Below, in pieces: positions 26,466-35,116 of a DNA stretch of 64,000 nucleotides. Under the pieces are notes generated by a model that worked only from the letters and a program-made list of their open reading frames with translations, made no database searches and was not told the origin of the DNA. This stretch comes from Fusibacter sp963666805 (GTDB lineage: Bacteria > Bacillota > Clostridia > Peptostreptococcales > Acidaminobacteraceae), in assembly GCA_963666805.2 (NCBI GenBank), contig CAXXWR010000006.1:372001-436000 (forward strand), given 5' to 3'. Numbering within the stretch: position 1 is the first letter of the stretch; every line of letters begins with the position of its first letter. The translations under genes were made by a program, and so were the position numbers.

Positions 26466-27356
26466 TTAATAATCCACGTTATGGCCTTTCATGTAGACTA
26501 GGATACTTACAATAAGTGTTGTTAACCATATTAATACGATTTCATCAATCCACTGATACTTCACATAAAAGTCTCTCAAATAATCATGACTTTGAAAAAC
26601 GGCATATCCTATAAGGGTCAATACAACTAACATAATGGCCATCATGACCCGCTCTTGTTTAAGCTCAATGCGGCGCTTGTTAATCTCAATTTGAATCGCC
26701 GTATATTCTAGTTCAATATGGGTAATCAATTTAAGGACATCACCGCGTCTCGAGTAGGTTTCTTCCAAATTGACAAAAATATAGTTAAGATAAGTATGTA
26801 GGGCGTCCTTTTGTAAATAAATAAAAGCTTGCTCTACAGATAATCCCTTTTTAACATGTAGATTAAAGCGCATCAGTAATCTCTTAATATAAGGATTTGT
26901 TGTTAAAGACTGTGTCTTATCAAGCGCTTTAAGAACATCTTCTTCTATCTGAAAATTAAGGCTTAAGGTCTGTAAAAAATTAAGCATCTCTTGATCAATA
27001 CTGTGAATACATCTTTGACGCCAAATCTCCATAACAATAAAAGGAATACTCACCAAAATCGCTATTAATATTGCCTTCACCATCACCGTTATTGGGCGTG
27101 TTCCAATAATAACCGAAACAAAGAATAAGTAGTAAAGAAAATAAGATACAATCATCTTATCCGACCTTTTTTGACCATACATAATATCAAGGGGGTAACG
27201 TGCCTTCAATTTACCCAATAATGTTTTTTGATGCTTAATGGACTCCAAAACAAAAGGTTGATTTAGCATTTTGAGTTGAGGATTCATCCTTGAAATGCTC
27301 CCTATAATCAAAGCCATGATAATCAAATTAATGCATCCTAAAATGATATTAATCAT
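26466..27356 (-). CDS. tadB: TadB-like type II secretion F-domain protein
   Basis: 296 residues: membrane segment at 1-20, two at about 70-110, a cytoplasmic T2SSF helical domain with SIDQEMLNFLQTLSLNFQIEEDVLKALDK and RRGDVLKLITHIE, and two C-terminal membrane segments (MMAIMLVVLTLIGYAVF, IDEIVLIWLTTLIVSILVY). Overlaps the cpaF stop by ATGA. Confidence 0.75.
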   Translation of the reverse strand: MINIILGCINLIIMALIIGSISRMNPQLKMLNQPFVLESIKHQKTLLGKLKARYPLDIMYGQKRSDKMIVSYFLYYLFFVSVIIGTRPITVMVKAILIAILVSIPFIVMEIWRQRCIHSIDQEMLNFLQTLSLNFQIEEDVLKALDKTQSLTTNPYIKRLLMRFNLHVKKGLSVEQAFIYLQKDALHTYLNYIFVNLEETYSRRGDVLKLITHIELEYTAIQIEINKRRIELKQERVMMAIMLVVLTLIGYAVFQSHDYLRDFYVKYQWIDEIVLIWLTTLIVSILVYMKGHNVDY

Positions 27357-28513
27357 AACGTCTCCCTTTTCTCTAGTTCATAATTGACTGTTTTACCATC
27401 CCCATTGAGTCCATTGATGTAAGCAATTTCTTTAAGTTGATACTTTTCAACATAGATAATGACATCAATACTTTCTGCGATCATTTTATTTAGCAAGGTC
27501 TCTGATAAATGGGTTCGTCTTTGAATTAACATCATAAGTCGATCAAATACATCAAGGGCATTATTGGCATGAATCGTTGCCAAGACACGATGACTGGTAT
27601 GGCCTGCTTCTATAAAATCCCAGGCTTCTTCTCCAACCAATTCACCCACGCAATAGGTATCTAAACTCATCGTCAAGCCATCTCTCACCAAGTGAGAGAG
27701 GGTTTGTGGTTTTCCGCCAAGATGATCTTTTTTTATGGTTTGAACCATTGCATTTTTAGCCTGTGGATAAAGTTCCGCATCTGTTTCACATATTAACATG
27801 CGCTCCTTGTTATCCACATCTTCTATGATACTTCTCAGCAAAGTAGTCTTGCCGGCTCCCCCCTTACCTGCAATCAAGATATTCTTTTTCTCTCTATTTA
27901 ATTGTTTAAGCACATGCACCTGATGGAGCGTTAAAAAATCTTGTTCTTTAAGGGCTTCTAGTGAAGAAGCTGAATGTAGGTGTTTTCGTATATTAAGTGT
28001 TGGACCACACAAACTCCTTGGAGGAAGTGTTGCGTTGATACGCAAGTGTCTCTTGGTGTCGCTAATACGGCAATGACTGTCAATTTCATTAATGAGGCCT
28101 CCATTTCTAAGTACAATTAATTTTAAAAAACGTTCTAAGGATTCTTGATCTTCAAAAACAACATCACTCACTTTCTTTTCACCATATTGTGTCAAAATGA
28201 TGTGGTCATATCTTAGAACATCTATATCTGAAATGGAATCATCATCTAAAAGCGGTTCCAGTTGTCCATAACCAAAAAGAGTGTCGTACAAAATTTTAAG
28301 CATTTTTTCTCGATCAAAAATACCTTTTTGTCCGTCTAGCCATTTAGCCATCTCATCTTGTAATACTTTTTCACTCACCAAACCATTTTCGACATCAATA
28401 ATGAGATCCGAATAATTCAATATAATAGCGTCTAGCAAATGGGTTAAAGATTCAGAATAAACGGCACTTTCTTCTTTGGCGATTAAGGGTTTGTAAAGTG
28501 TTTTAACAATCAT
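27353..28513 (-). CDS. cpaF: CpaF/TadA-family secretion ATPase
   Basis: 386 residues. Walker A is IAGKGGAGKTTLLRSI (about 212-227); the Asp box ISDIDVLRYDHI, the Walker B region TYCVGELVGEEAWDFIEA and the His box LATIHANN are in the usual order. This hexameric ATPase powers Tad pilus assembly. Adjacent genes overlap by four bases on both sides, so the locus is a tightly coupled operon. Confidence 0.92.
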   Translation of the reverse strand: MIVKTLYKPLIAKEESAVYSESLTHLLDAIILNYSDLIIDVENGLVSEKVLQDEMAKWLDGQKGIFDREKMLKILYDTLFGYGQLEPLLDDDSISDIDVLRYDHIILTQYGEKKVSDVVFEDQESLERFLKLIVLRNGGLINEIDSHCRISDTKRHLRINATLPPRSLCGPTLNIRKHLHSASSLEALKEQDFLTLHQVHVLKQLNREKKNILIAGKGGAGKTTLLRSIIEDVDNKERMLICETDAELYPQAKNAMVQTIKKDHLGGKPQTLSHLVRDGLTMSLDTYCVGELVGEEAWDFIEAGHTSHRVLATIHANNALDVFDRLMMLIQRRTHLSETLLNKMIAESIDVIIYVEKYQLKEIAYINGLNGDGKTVNYELEKRETL

Positions 28514-29664
28514 GTTCTCAACCCCCTTTTCAATAGTTTCAGGCTTTGCTTGGTACTATAAAACCCACCATACTGCTTTTTAAAGAGAAGTGATAAAGCG
28601 TGTGAAGAATAGTTTTTTCCGGTCAAATTAAGACGTTTCAATTTATCTTGATGAAAACTAAAATAATTCTTCTTCTCTGGAATTTCCTGCTTAACCTCTA
28701 AAAGCGATTTCAGTTGGTACAAATATCTTACATCGGCTAGATGATTCTGACTGATAAAGAGATTCATATCCGACAATATTAAAGATAAAAGTGTCCACTC
28801 ATCATAAATTTCATAAGGGCACTTCATGATAACTAAATCATACTCATTTTTAAGATAATCCAACATCACTTGAAAATAATGAAGATGATAGTGCTCATAA
28901 TTATAAAAATTATAATTACCTAAAAGTAAATGTAAGTGATTGTCAATCGGGTGGACAATTTCTTCTATATAATCATCTAAGCTCATTTGCTTATGAACCG
29001 CATCATGAAGAACATTGAAACCTGTGGCGTCTAAAGGCAATAGATGAGTATCTAGACGGGATTCAATATCGCTTATGCCATAGTACATGTCTAGTGATGG
29101 CTTTAATAAATCTCCATCAATTAAAAGGATTTTTCCAGTCACTAGATGCCTTAACTTTTCTGTGATTTGAACCACTTCATTCCCTTCACTTACAACTGTA
29201 ACCATTCCTTTAAACGACTTCCTTTTTCTCCCTAAAGAAAATTTCAGACGCTTCTTAGGCTTAGGCATTTGGCCTGAAACTGTGTCGTTTAAAAGAATGT
29301 TCTCCAGATAAACTTGATCTGATTCATCCACTAAAGGCAACTGGCTTACAAACCATGATTCTTCCCTTTTTTGTTTTCTATTTTCTGCCCATAGCAAATG
29401 CTGATTGAGCTGAGTCTCATTGGCAAACCGTTTGGTATTTTCTCCTGGGAGGTAGTCTCTCACGCCTACAAAAAAGAGGTAATCAAAGTCGGAATGATTT
29501 TCAATCCACTTTAATTCATCTTTATCTAGCTGACTCATAATAATAATCACTTGATAGTGTTTTAAAGGAATCTGATCAAAGTGATTAATGCGATATGTTT
29601 TTTCATCCCAATTGATTTCATTATATTCATTGATCTGTTTAGCATAGATGTATTTTAATATCAC
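28510..29664 (-). CDS. TadZ/CpaE-like protein with degenerate ATPase loop
   Basis: About 384 residues. An N-terminal receiver-like fold (about 1-110) precedes a MinD/ParA-like domain (IDGDLLKPSLDMYYGI, FNVLHDAV, DLVIMKCPYEIYDEWTLLSLILSDMNLFIS). Where a KGGVGKT loop would stand the sequence reads TVVSEGNEVVQITEKL, so ATP binding is doubtful. TadZ/CpaE proteins place the Tad machine at a cell position. I prefer a GTG start six bases after AGAAGG; a GTG at 29724 would give a longer form. Confidence 0.65.
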   Translation of the reverse strand: MILKYIYAKQINEYNEINWDEKTYRINHFDQIPLKHYQVIIIMSQLDKDELKWIENHSDFDYLFFVGVRDYLPGENTKRFANETQLNQHLLWAENRKQKREESWFVSQLPLVDESDQVYLENILLNDTVSGQMPKPKKRLKFSLGRKRKSFKGMVTVVSEGNEVVQITEKLRHLVTGKILLIDGDLLKPSLDMYYGISDIESRLDTHLLPLDATGFNVLHDAVHKQMSLDDYIEEIVHPIDNHLHLLLGNYNFYNYEHYHLHYFQVMLDYLKNEYDLVIMKCPYEIYDEWTLLSLILSDMNLFISQNHLADVRYLYQLKSLLEVKQEIPEKKNYFSFHQDKLKRLNLTGKNYSSHALSLLFKKQYGGFYSTKQSLKLLKRGLRT

Positions 29665-29751
29665 TTTAAACCTTCTTTCAATCATCTTTGGTAATATATG
29701 GAATCTTTGATTATAAATATACACTATTTGTTAATTTTTGTAAACTGTTTT

Positions 29752-29789
29752 ATTCAAAAAAAATAAGCGTCTCTTATTGACGCTTATCT
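29752..29789 (-). terminator. Terminator after the GGDEF-hemerythrin gene
   Basis: Stem ATAAGCGTC/GACGCTTAT with seven-base loop followed on the minus strand by eight T. Confidence 0.88.
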
Positions 29790-29798
29790 GAAGGCTTT

Positions 29799-32291
29799 CT
29801 ATTCACTTTTATCTCCTGACAAATAACTTGCAAAATGGCCATCTTCAATTAAAATATGGTCCATCATCATCTCATTGGATACAAAGCTATAAATTTCTTC
29901 CACAGCAATTTCTTGAATCAAATACCGATGATAAATCTTATTTATTTTTTCTAAAATTTCACGATGGGCAGTCTGATGTGCCAAATAACGTTCATAACCC
30001 ACTTGCTTCATTTCCTCTTCTTCTTCTCTAAAATGGGATACCGATTCTGCTATGATTTGTTCGAATATCTCTTTGGCAGATTCCTTTTTACGAATTTTTT
30101 CAAAGAGACGATTACTCAAATAAAAGATTCTTTGATGGGCTATATCCATTTTATCAATGCCAAATTCAAAGGCTTCGTCCCAGACCAACTGGGTTGTATG
30201 ATTGGCATCTTCGGTGATCCATTCACAGGCAGAGACTTGGTTACGACCTGATTTCTTAGCTGCATATAAAGCTTGGTCAGCTCTTCTAAACCAAGACTCA
30301 TAATCCTCAAATCTCAAACGCTCTGCCACACCAAAACTTGAAGTTACTTTAATCTCATTAATCATATTGGTTTTTTCTATCTGCCGACGCAATTTTTCAG
30401 CGACATTGGTTGCCTGAATTTGAGTCGTATGCGGGCAAAGAACAACAAATTCTTCGCCTCCCCATCTTGCAAAAATATCAGTTGTCCGGATACCCTCCAA
30501 AACAATTTTTGTAACGGTCTTAAGGACTTCATCGCCTTTATCATGCCCCCACCGATCATTGACCCTTTTAAAATGGTCTAGATCAAAAACGATAAGAGAA
30601 AGTGCCAAAGGATAACGGTCATTTCTTTGGATTTCTTCTCGAATCATCTTATCGAAATAATGACGATTATAGATTTGAGTTAGCCTATCTTTAGTTGCCA
30701 ATTCATATAAGTCCAACTCATAATCTTTTTGGGATTGTATATTAATCACCGTTCCTTCTATTGACCAATCGTAATCGTTGTCCTCTAAGAGACGCAAATT
30801 AATCTCAGCCCAAAAGGTTTCTCCGCTACGATTTCTTGACACAAGAGATATCTTTGAGGTGTTTTTTAAGGCATCAATCGCTTCAACATACTTTTTCAAA
30901 TCTCTTTCAGAACCGAAAAAGGAGAGTAAGTCATTTTTAATGCCGTGCTTGAGTTGTCCCAAATCTGAGTAATGGTACATTCTTAAAAATTCTGGATTGG
31001 CATAAATCAAATCATGTTGATTATTAATCATAAAAATACCTATAGGAATACTATTGACAAGTTCTTGTAACTTTAGCCCATTGGCTTCTATTTTTACATA
31101 TGCCTTTTTAAGTTCTTGGGTTCGCTGTTCCACATCTTCAATCAATTTTTGGTTACTACTTGATAATCGCATCATCATACTTTGGATACTCATTGCGAGT
31201 TTTCCCCAGTCATCATGCCTCTGGGCCACTTCTAAAATTTCATAATTACCTTTATTAATTCCACTAATCAATTTAGCCAAAGGCTTTCTATACAGATGTC
31301 TCATACTACAATAGTAAATCGTTAAAAATGCCAACATCAAGACAATTATCAACATCACTACTATTAAAATCACTTTTCCTTCATATAGAGAATCATTGTG
31401 ATACTGATTTAAAACGATAAGATTAGTCCCTCTTATCTTGTAAAATACATATTCATTTTGAGGACTCTTGGTGGAAAGAACCAAACGCTTTTCATCGCTT
31501 TTTATAAAGGCCTCTATTGTATCCTTTTGAGCACTTAACCCTGAAAGTTTATAGATAGTGCTTTCAATCAACTGGCTCTCACCAAAACTATTCTCTCTTA
31601 TTTCATCATCATCTTGACTGACTTGAATGATCCCGTAATCATTAATGATACGTGTTTCATGTGCAAAGTCATTACTTTGATTTTGCATCAACAAATCATT
31701 GAGTTGATTTAATCGAATTCCCGTCCCTACTACACCAATCATCGTGTCCTCAGCTATCACCTTTTGATTAAACCAGAGTCTAAGTACATTATAATACCGA
31801 TCACGGTCTATATTTAACATCATGATTTGCTCTTGCTCTTCTAGGGTAAAATACCATAAGTCATCACTTATACCTCGATCTAAAGTACCAATGGGACTCA
31901 AAGGCTTCTCAGAATCATCCGTCTCCGAGGTCATATAGTAATGATAACTGTCATCAATCGTTAAAAAAATAGTCTTGCCGTACATCATTTGCTTATATTC
32001 TTCTATAACATCATGTGCTGCTTGGGCGAGTTTAGGATTGTCTTCATCAAGATACCACGCTTTTAATTGAGGATTACGCGATAAAGCATCAACGACTGTT
32101 TTTTGATTGAATAATAAATCTGCCATTTGATTGGCAACCGACTGTGTTTCAAATTGAGACATTTCTTTAAAGTGTCTTTGATTCGCCTTATCAATAGTCT
32201 TCGTCACAAAAATAACCGTTATAAGCGTAATGGTGACTAAGAGTATCACTATTCTTATATTCAATTTTATTTTCGTCACCCATCTTTTCAT
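29799..32291 (-). CDS. Diguanylate cyclase with sensor, HAMP, PAS and C-terminal hemerythrin domain
   Basis: 830 residues. Membrane helix (about 13-32), extracytoplasmic Cache-like sensor (40-300), second helix (about 305-325), HAMP (330-385), PAS (400-525), GGDEF (about 535-690) with intact RWGGEEFVVL and FDLDHFKRVNDRWGHDKGD, and a C-terminal hemerythrin (about 700-825) with HQRIFYLSNRLFEKI, HFREEEEEM, HQTAHREI and DHILIEDGH supplying the di-iron ligands. It should make c-di-GMP in response to an external signal and to oxygen or nitric oxide bound at the iron site (inference). Confidence 0.9.
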   Translation of the reverse strand: MKRWVTKIKLNIRIVILLVTITLITVIFVTKTIDKANQRHFKEMSQFETQSVANQMADLLFNQKTVVDALSRNPQLKAWYLDEDNPKLAQAAHDVIEEYKQMMYGKTIFLTIDDSYHYYMTSETDDSEKPLSPIGTLDRGISDDLWYFTLEEQEQIMMLNIDRDRYYNVLRLWFNQKVIAEDTMIGVVGTGIRLNQLNDLLMQNQSNDFAHETRIINDYGIIQVSQDDDEIRENSFGESQLIESTIYKLSGLSAQKDTIEAFIKSDEKRLVLSTKSPQNEYVFYKIRGTNLIVLNQYHNDSLYEGKVILIVVMLIIVLMLAFLTIYYCSMRHLYRKPLAKLISGINKGNYEILEVAQRHDDWGKLAMSIQSMMMRLSSSNQKLIEDVEQRTQELKKAYVKIEANGLKLQELVNSIPIGIFMINNQHDLIYANPEFLRMYHYSDLGQLKHGIKNDLLSFFGSERDLKKYVEAIDALKNTSKISLVSRNRSGETFWAEINLRLLEDNDYDWSIEGTVINIQSQKDYELDLYELATKDRLTQIYNRHYFDKMIREEIQRNDRYPLALSLIVFDLDHFKRVNDRWGHDKGDEVLKTVTKIVLEGIRTTDIFARWGGEEFVVLCPHTTQIQATNVAEKLRRQIEKTNMINEIKVTSSFGVAERLRFEDYESWFRRADQALYAAKKSGRNQVSACEWITEDANHTTQLVWDEAFEFGIDKMDIAHQRIFYLSNRLFEKIRKKESAKEIFEQIIAESVSHFREEEEEMKQVGYERYLAHQTAHREILEKINKIYHRYLIQEIAVEEIYSFVSNEMMMDHILIEDGHFASYLSGDKSE

Positions 32292-32400
32292 ACACTCACC
32301 TCAATATGATACAGCTTTTATACCCTCTTTTGATGCCTGCTTCTCAATTCTTTTTTATAAGCACTTAAAATCTGTGTTAATGCGCTCTCTGTAGATAATA

Positions 32401-32434
32401 AAAAAACGCGATACAAGCAATCTTATATCGCGTT
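32401..32434 (-). terminator. Terminator after recR
   Basis: Stem AACGCGATA/TATCGCGTT with a short loop and seven T on the minus strand. Confidence 0.88.
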
Positions 32435-32443
32435 CTAAACTCA

Positions 32444-33046
32444 TTATTTTAAGTGCCTTCTGCCCTCCAAAGCTTTGGCGAGCGTCACTTCATCAGCATA
32501 CTCAAGGTCTCCCCCAACAGGAATTCCATGCGCTAATCGGGTCACTTCAATGTCAACCCCTTTTAAGAGTTTGGAGATATACATCGCTGTTGCTTCACCT
32601 TCAATTGTCGGGTTGGTCGCAATAATGACTTCTTTTGTTTCATCTTCTTGCAACCTTATAATCAATTCGCGCAATTTAATTTCATTGGGTCCAATACCAT
32701 CCATTGGTGAAATTGCCCCATGAAGGACATGATAATAACCATGAAATTCTTTCGTATTTTCAATGGCAATTAAATCTCGCGGCGACTCTACGACACATAT
32801 TTGTGTTACATCCCTTTTGGTATCTGTACAAATATCACATAGGGCCTGATCCGTAATATTAAAACATTTTTCACAATACTTCACTTTACGTTTAACATCT
32901 AATACCGATTCTGCAAAATTAACAGCATCACTCTGATCCATATTAATCACATGAAAAGCCAGTCTCTGCGCTGATTTTTTGCCAATCCCCGGCAATTTTG
33001 AAAATTCATCAATCAAGCGACTAATTGATGGAATAAATTTAGACAT
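32444..33046 (-). CDS. recR: Recombination mediator RecR
   Basis: 200 residues: helix-hairpin-helix LPGIGKKSAQRLAFHVI near the N-terminus, four-Cys zinc finger CEKCFNITDQALCDIC (57-72), Toprim domain with VVESPRDLIAIE and the EGEATAMY / LAHGIPVGGDLEYAD tail. Works with RecO/RecF in gap repair. Follows ybaB as in most bacteria. Confidence 0.97.
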   Translation of the reverse strand: MSKFIPSISRLIDEFSKLPGIGKKSAQRLAFHVINMDQSDAVNFAESVLDVKRKVKYCEKCFNITDQALCDICTDTKRDVTQICVVESPRDLIAIENTKEFHGYYHVLHGAISPMDGIGPNEIKLRELIIRLQEDETKEVIIATNPTIEGEATAMYISKLLKGVDIEVTRLAHGIPVGGDLEYADEVTLAKALEGRRHLK

Positions 33047-33054
33047 AATCTCGC

Positions 33055-33393
33055 CTAGAATAAACCTGGCATGTTTAATCCGCCAGTAAATTTATTCATG
33101 CTATTGTTCATTTTCTCATCTGCATTTTTAATCGCTTCATTTACTGCAACAATAATAAGGTCTTGAAGCATTTCAATATCATCAGGATCAACAATTTCTT
33201 CTTTTAATTCAATGGCTGTAACTTCCTTTTTACCGTTAACCACTACTTTAATAGCGCCGCCACCTGCTGTTGCTTCAAATTCACTTGATTCAATTTCAGC
33301 CTGTGCTTCTTCCATTTGTTTTTGCATTTTTTGCACTTGTTTCATCATATTATTCATATTTCCAGGAATTTTAGGTCCTCTTCCTTTAGCCAT
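33055..33393 (-). CDS. YbaB/EbfC nucleoid-associated protein
   Basis: 112 residues: N-terminal MAKGRGPKIPGNMNNMMKQVQ, QMEEAQAEIESSEFEATAGGGAIKVVVNGKKEVTAI and C-terminal helix with EAIKNADEKM. Dimeric DNA-binding protein found between dnaX and recR. Confidence 0.95.
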   Translation of the reverse strand: MAKGRGPKIPGNMNNMMKQVQKMQKQMEEAQAEIESSEFEATAGGGAIKVVVNGKKEVTAIELKEEIVDPDDIEMLQDLIIVAVNEAIKNADEKMNNSMNKFTGGLNMPGLF

Positions 33394-33417
33394 GGTAATC
33401 CTCCTCCACTATTTGTT

Positions 33418-35115
33418 TTATTTAATTTCCAACTTATCACTAAAACCTTGAAAAAAATCTTTAATCATATCATCATTATCTCCTGCCTTAGCTGGCTGAT
33501 CATCTACTATAAATTCAAGTGATACAGATTTTTTAAGGTAGTTTGACATCAAACGATTAAAATAGCGACTGTTGTTGGTATTTGATAATAAATTAATAAA
33601 AAGTTTGTTTTCACGCTTTAATTGTATCACAATTTTGTCCCCATTAAACTGGATCGGTATAGCGCCTTCTAAGGAAGGATAAATACCTTTTTTCTCATTT
33701 TTAACAGTGTCCATGAAAGCGTCCCAATGATGGTTCACATCTTCTAAAGTCACTGTTTTATCAGTAAATTCAACAAATGACTCAATGCCCTCTTCACTGT
33801 CTCGTATTGGTACACTTTCTGCTTTGGGAGCCTCTTGACGGTCTTCATTTTTAGGTTGTTTTTCTTCTTCTTGAGACACACTCGTTACTGAGACTGTTTC
33901 ATTTTGATACACTTCCTGAGGACTATTTTTAGGAACGGATTGAGGCAACCCCTCTCTCGAAAGGCGTGCCACTTTTCTCTCCAGTTGGTCTACTCTTTCC
34001 ATTAAAGCCTCTAAACTCACTTCTGTTTGTGGCGACATGACTTTCATCATTGTTGCTTCAAAAAGAGTGCGTTTATTTTGAGCATATTTAATTTCTTTAG
34101 ACAACGTCATAAAAAGGTTGAGTCCACGGGAAACTTGAGACTCTGTAAACTGTTTACTGATTACAATTAAAGCCTCTATATATTCATTAGATGCATTGAT
34201 TAAAAGATGGTGATTTTCTTTAACTACTTTGGTGATTAAAAGGTCTCTATAAACACCTATAATGGCATTTGCAAATTGAACAAGGTCCTTACCATTCTTC
34301 ATTACTTCATCTAACATTTGAAAGGCTTCTGACATTTTTCGTTCAGCTATAAAATGGATTAAATCCATAATTTGATTTTTTTCAACCAACCCCAATAAAT
34401 TGATGACATCCATCACTTTAAGTGTATTTTCATGGATACTTAAACATTGGTCTAATTGGCTAAGTGAATCTCTTACCGCACCATCACTTTTTTCAATAAT
34501 TAATTTAATGGCCTCTTCTTCATATTCAATACCAAGTTGTTCGCAAATATATTTGATTCTTTGAAATATCTGTTCAAAAGATACCCTTTTAAAATCATAT
34601 TTCTGGCAACGTGAAATAATCGTCTGAGGTATTTTTTGAGGTTCAGTTGTCGCTAAGATAAAGAGCACATATTCTGGTGGTTCTTCGAGTGTTTTTAATA
34701 AGGCATTAAAAGCACCTGTTGAAAGCATATGAACTTCATCAATGATGTAGACTTTATATTTGCCTTTTGATGGTGCAAACTTAACATGTTCTCTTAATTC
34801 TCTAATATCATCGACACTGTTATTAGAAGCTGCATCCATCTCTATAACGTCTATAAATTGATCTTCTAAAATACTTTTACAGTTTTCACAGGTGTTGCAA
34901 GGATTGCCATCTGTATTGTTAAGACAGTTTACAGCTCTTGCGAATACTTTTGCCGTTGACGTTTTACCCGTTCCTCTCGTTCCCGAAAAGATATAGGCAT
35001 GTCCAAAACTCTTGGTTACTATTTGATTTTTAATAGGCTGTGTAATGTGATCTTGACCCACAATTTCATTAAAATTAAGGGGTCGCCATTGTCTGTATAA
35101 TGCTTGATAAGCCAT
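33418..35115 (-). CDS. dnaX: DNA polymerase III subunit gamma/tau
   Basis: 565 residues. Clamp-loader ATPase with QWRPLNFNEIVGQDHI, Walker A SGTRGTGKTSTAK, zinc module (CNTCENC with an earlier Cys pair), Walker B IIDEVHMLS and sensor LLKTLEEPPEYV, then domain III and a hydrophilic tau-like tail (about 360-565, with a Glu/Lys-rich linker). I see no obvious slippery A-run for a programmed shift. Confidence 0.97.
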   Translation of the reverse strand: MAYQALYRQWRPLNFNEIVGQDHITQPIKNQIVTKSFGHAYIFSGTRGTGKTSTAKVFARAVNCLNNTDGNPCNTCENCKSILEDQFIDVIEMDAASNNSVDDIRELREHVKFAPSKGKYKVYIIDEVHMLSTGAFNALLKTLEEPPEYVLFILATTEPQKIPQTIISRCQKYDFKRVSFEQIFQRIKYICEQLGIEYEEEAIKLIIEKSDGAVRDSLSQLDQCLSIHENTLKVMDVINLLGLVEKNQIMDLIHFIAERKMSEAFQMLDEVMKNGKDLVQFANAIIGVYRDLLITKVVKENHHLLINASNEYIEALIVISKQFTESQVSRGLNLFMTLSKEIKYAQNKRTLFEATMMKVMSPQTEVSLEALMERVDQLERKVARLSREGLPQSVPKNSPQEVYQNETVSVTSVSQEEEKQPKNEDRQEAPKAESVPIRDSEEGIESFVEFTDKTVTLEDVNHHWDAFMDTVKNEKKGIYPSLEGAIPIQFNGDKIVIQLKRENKLFINLLSNTNNSRYFNRLMSNYLKKSVSLEFIVDDQPAKAGDNDDMIKDFFQGFSDKLEIK

Positions 35116-35116
35116 A

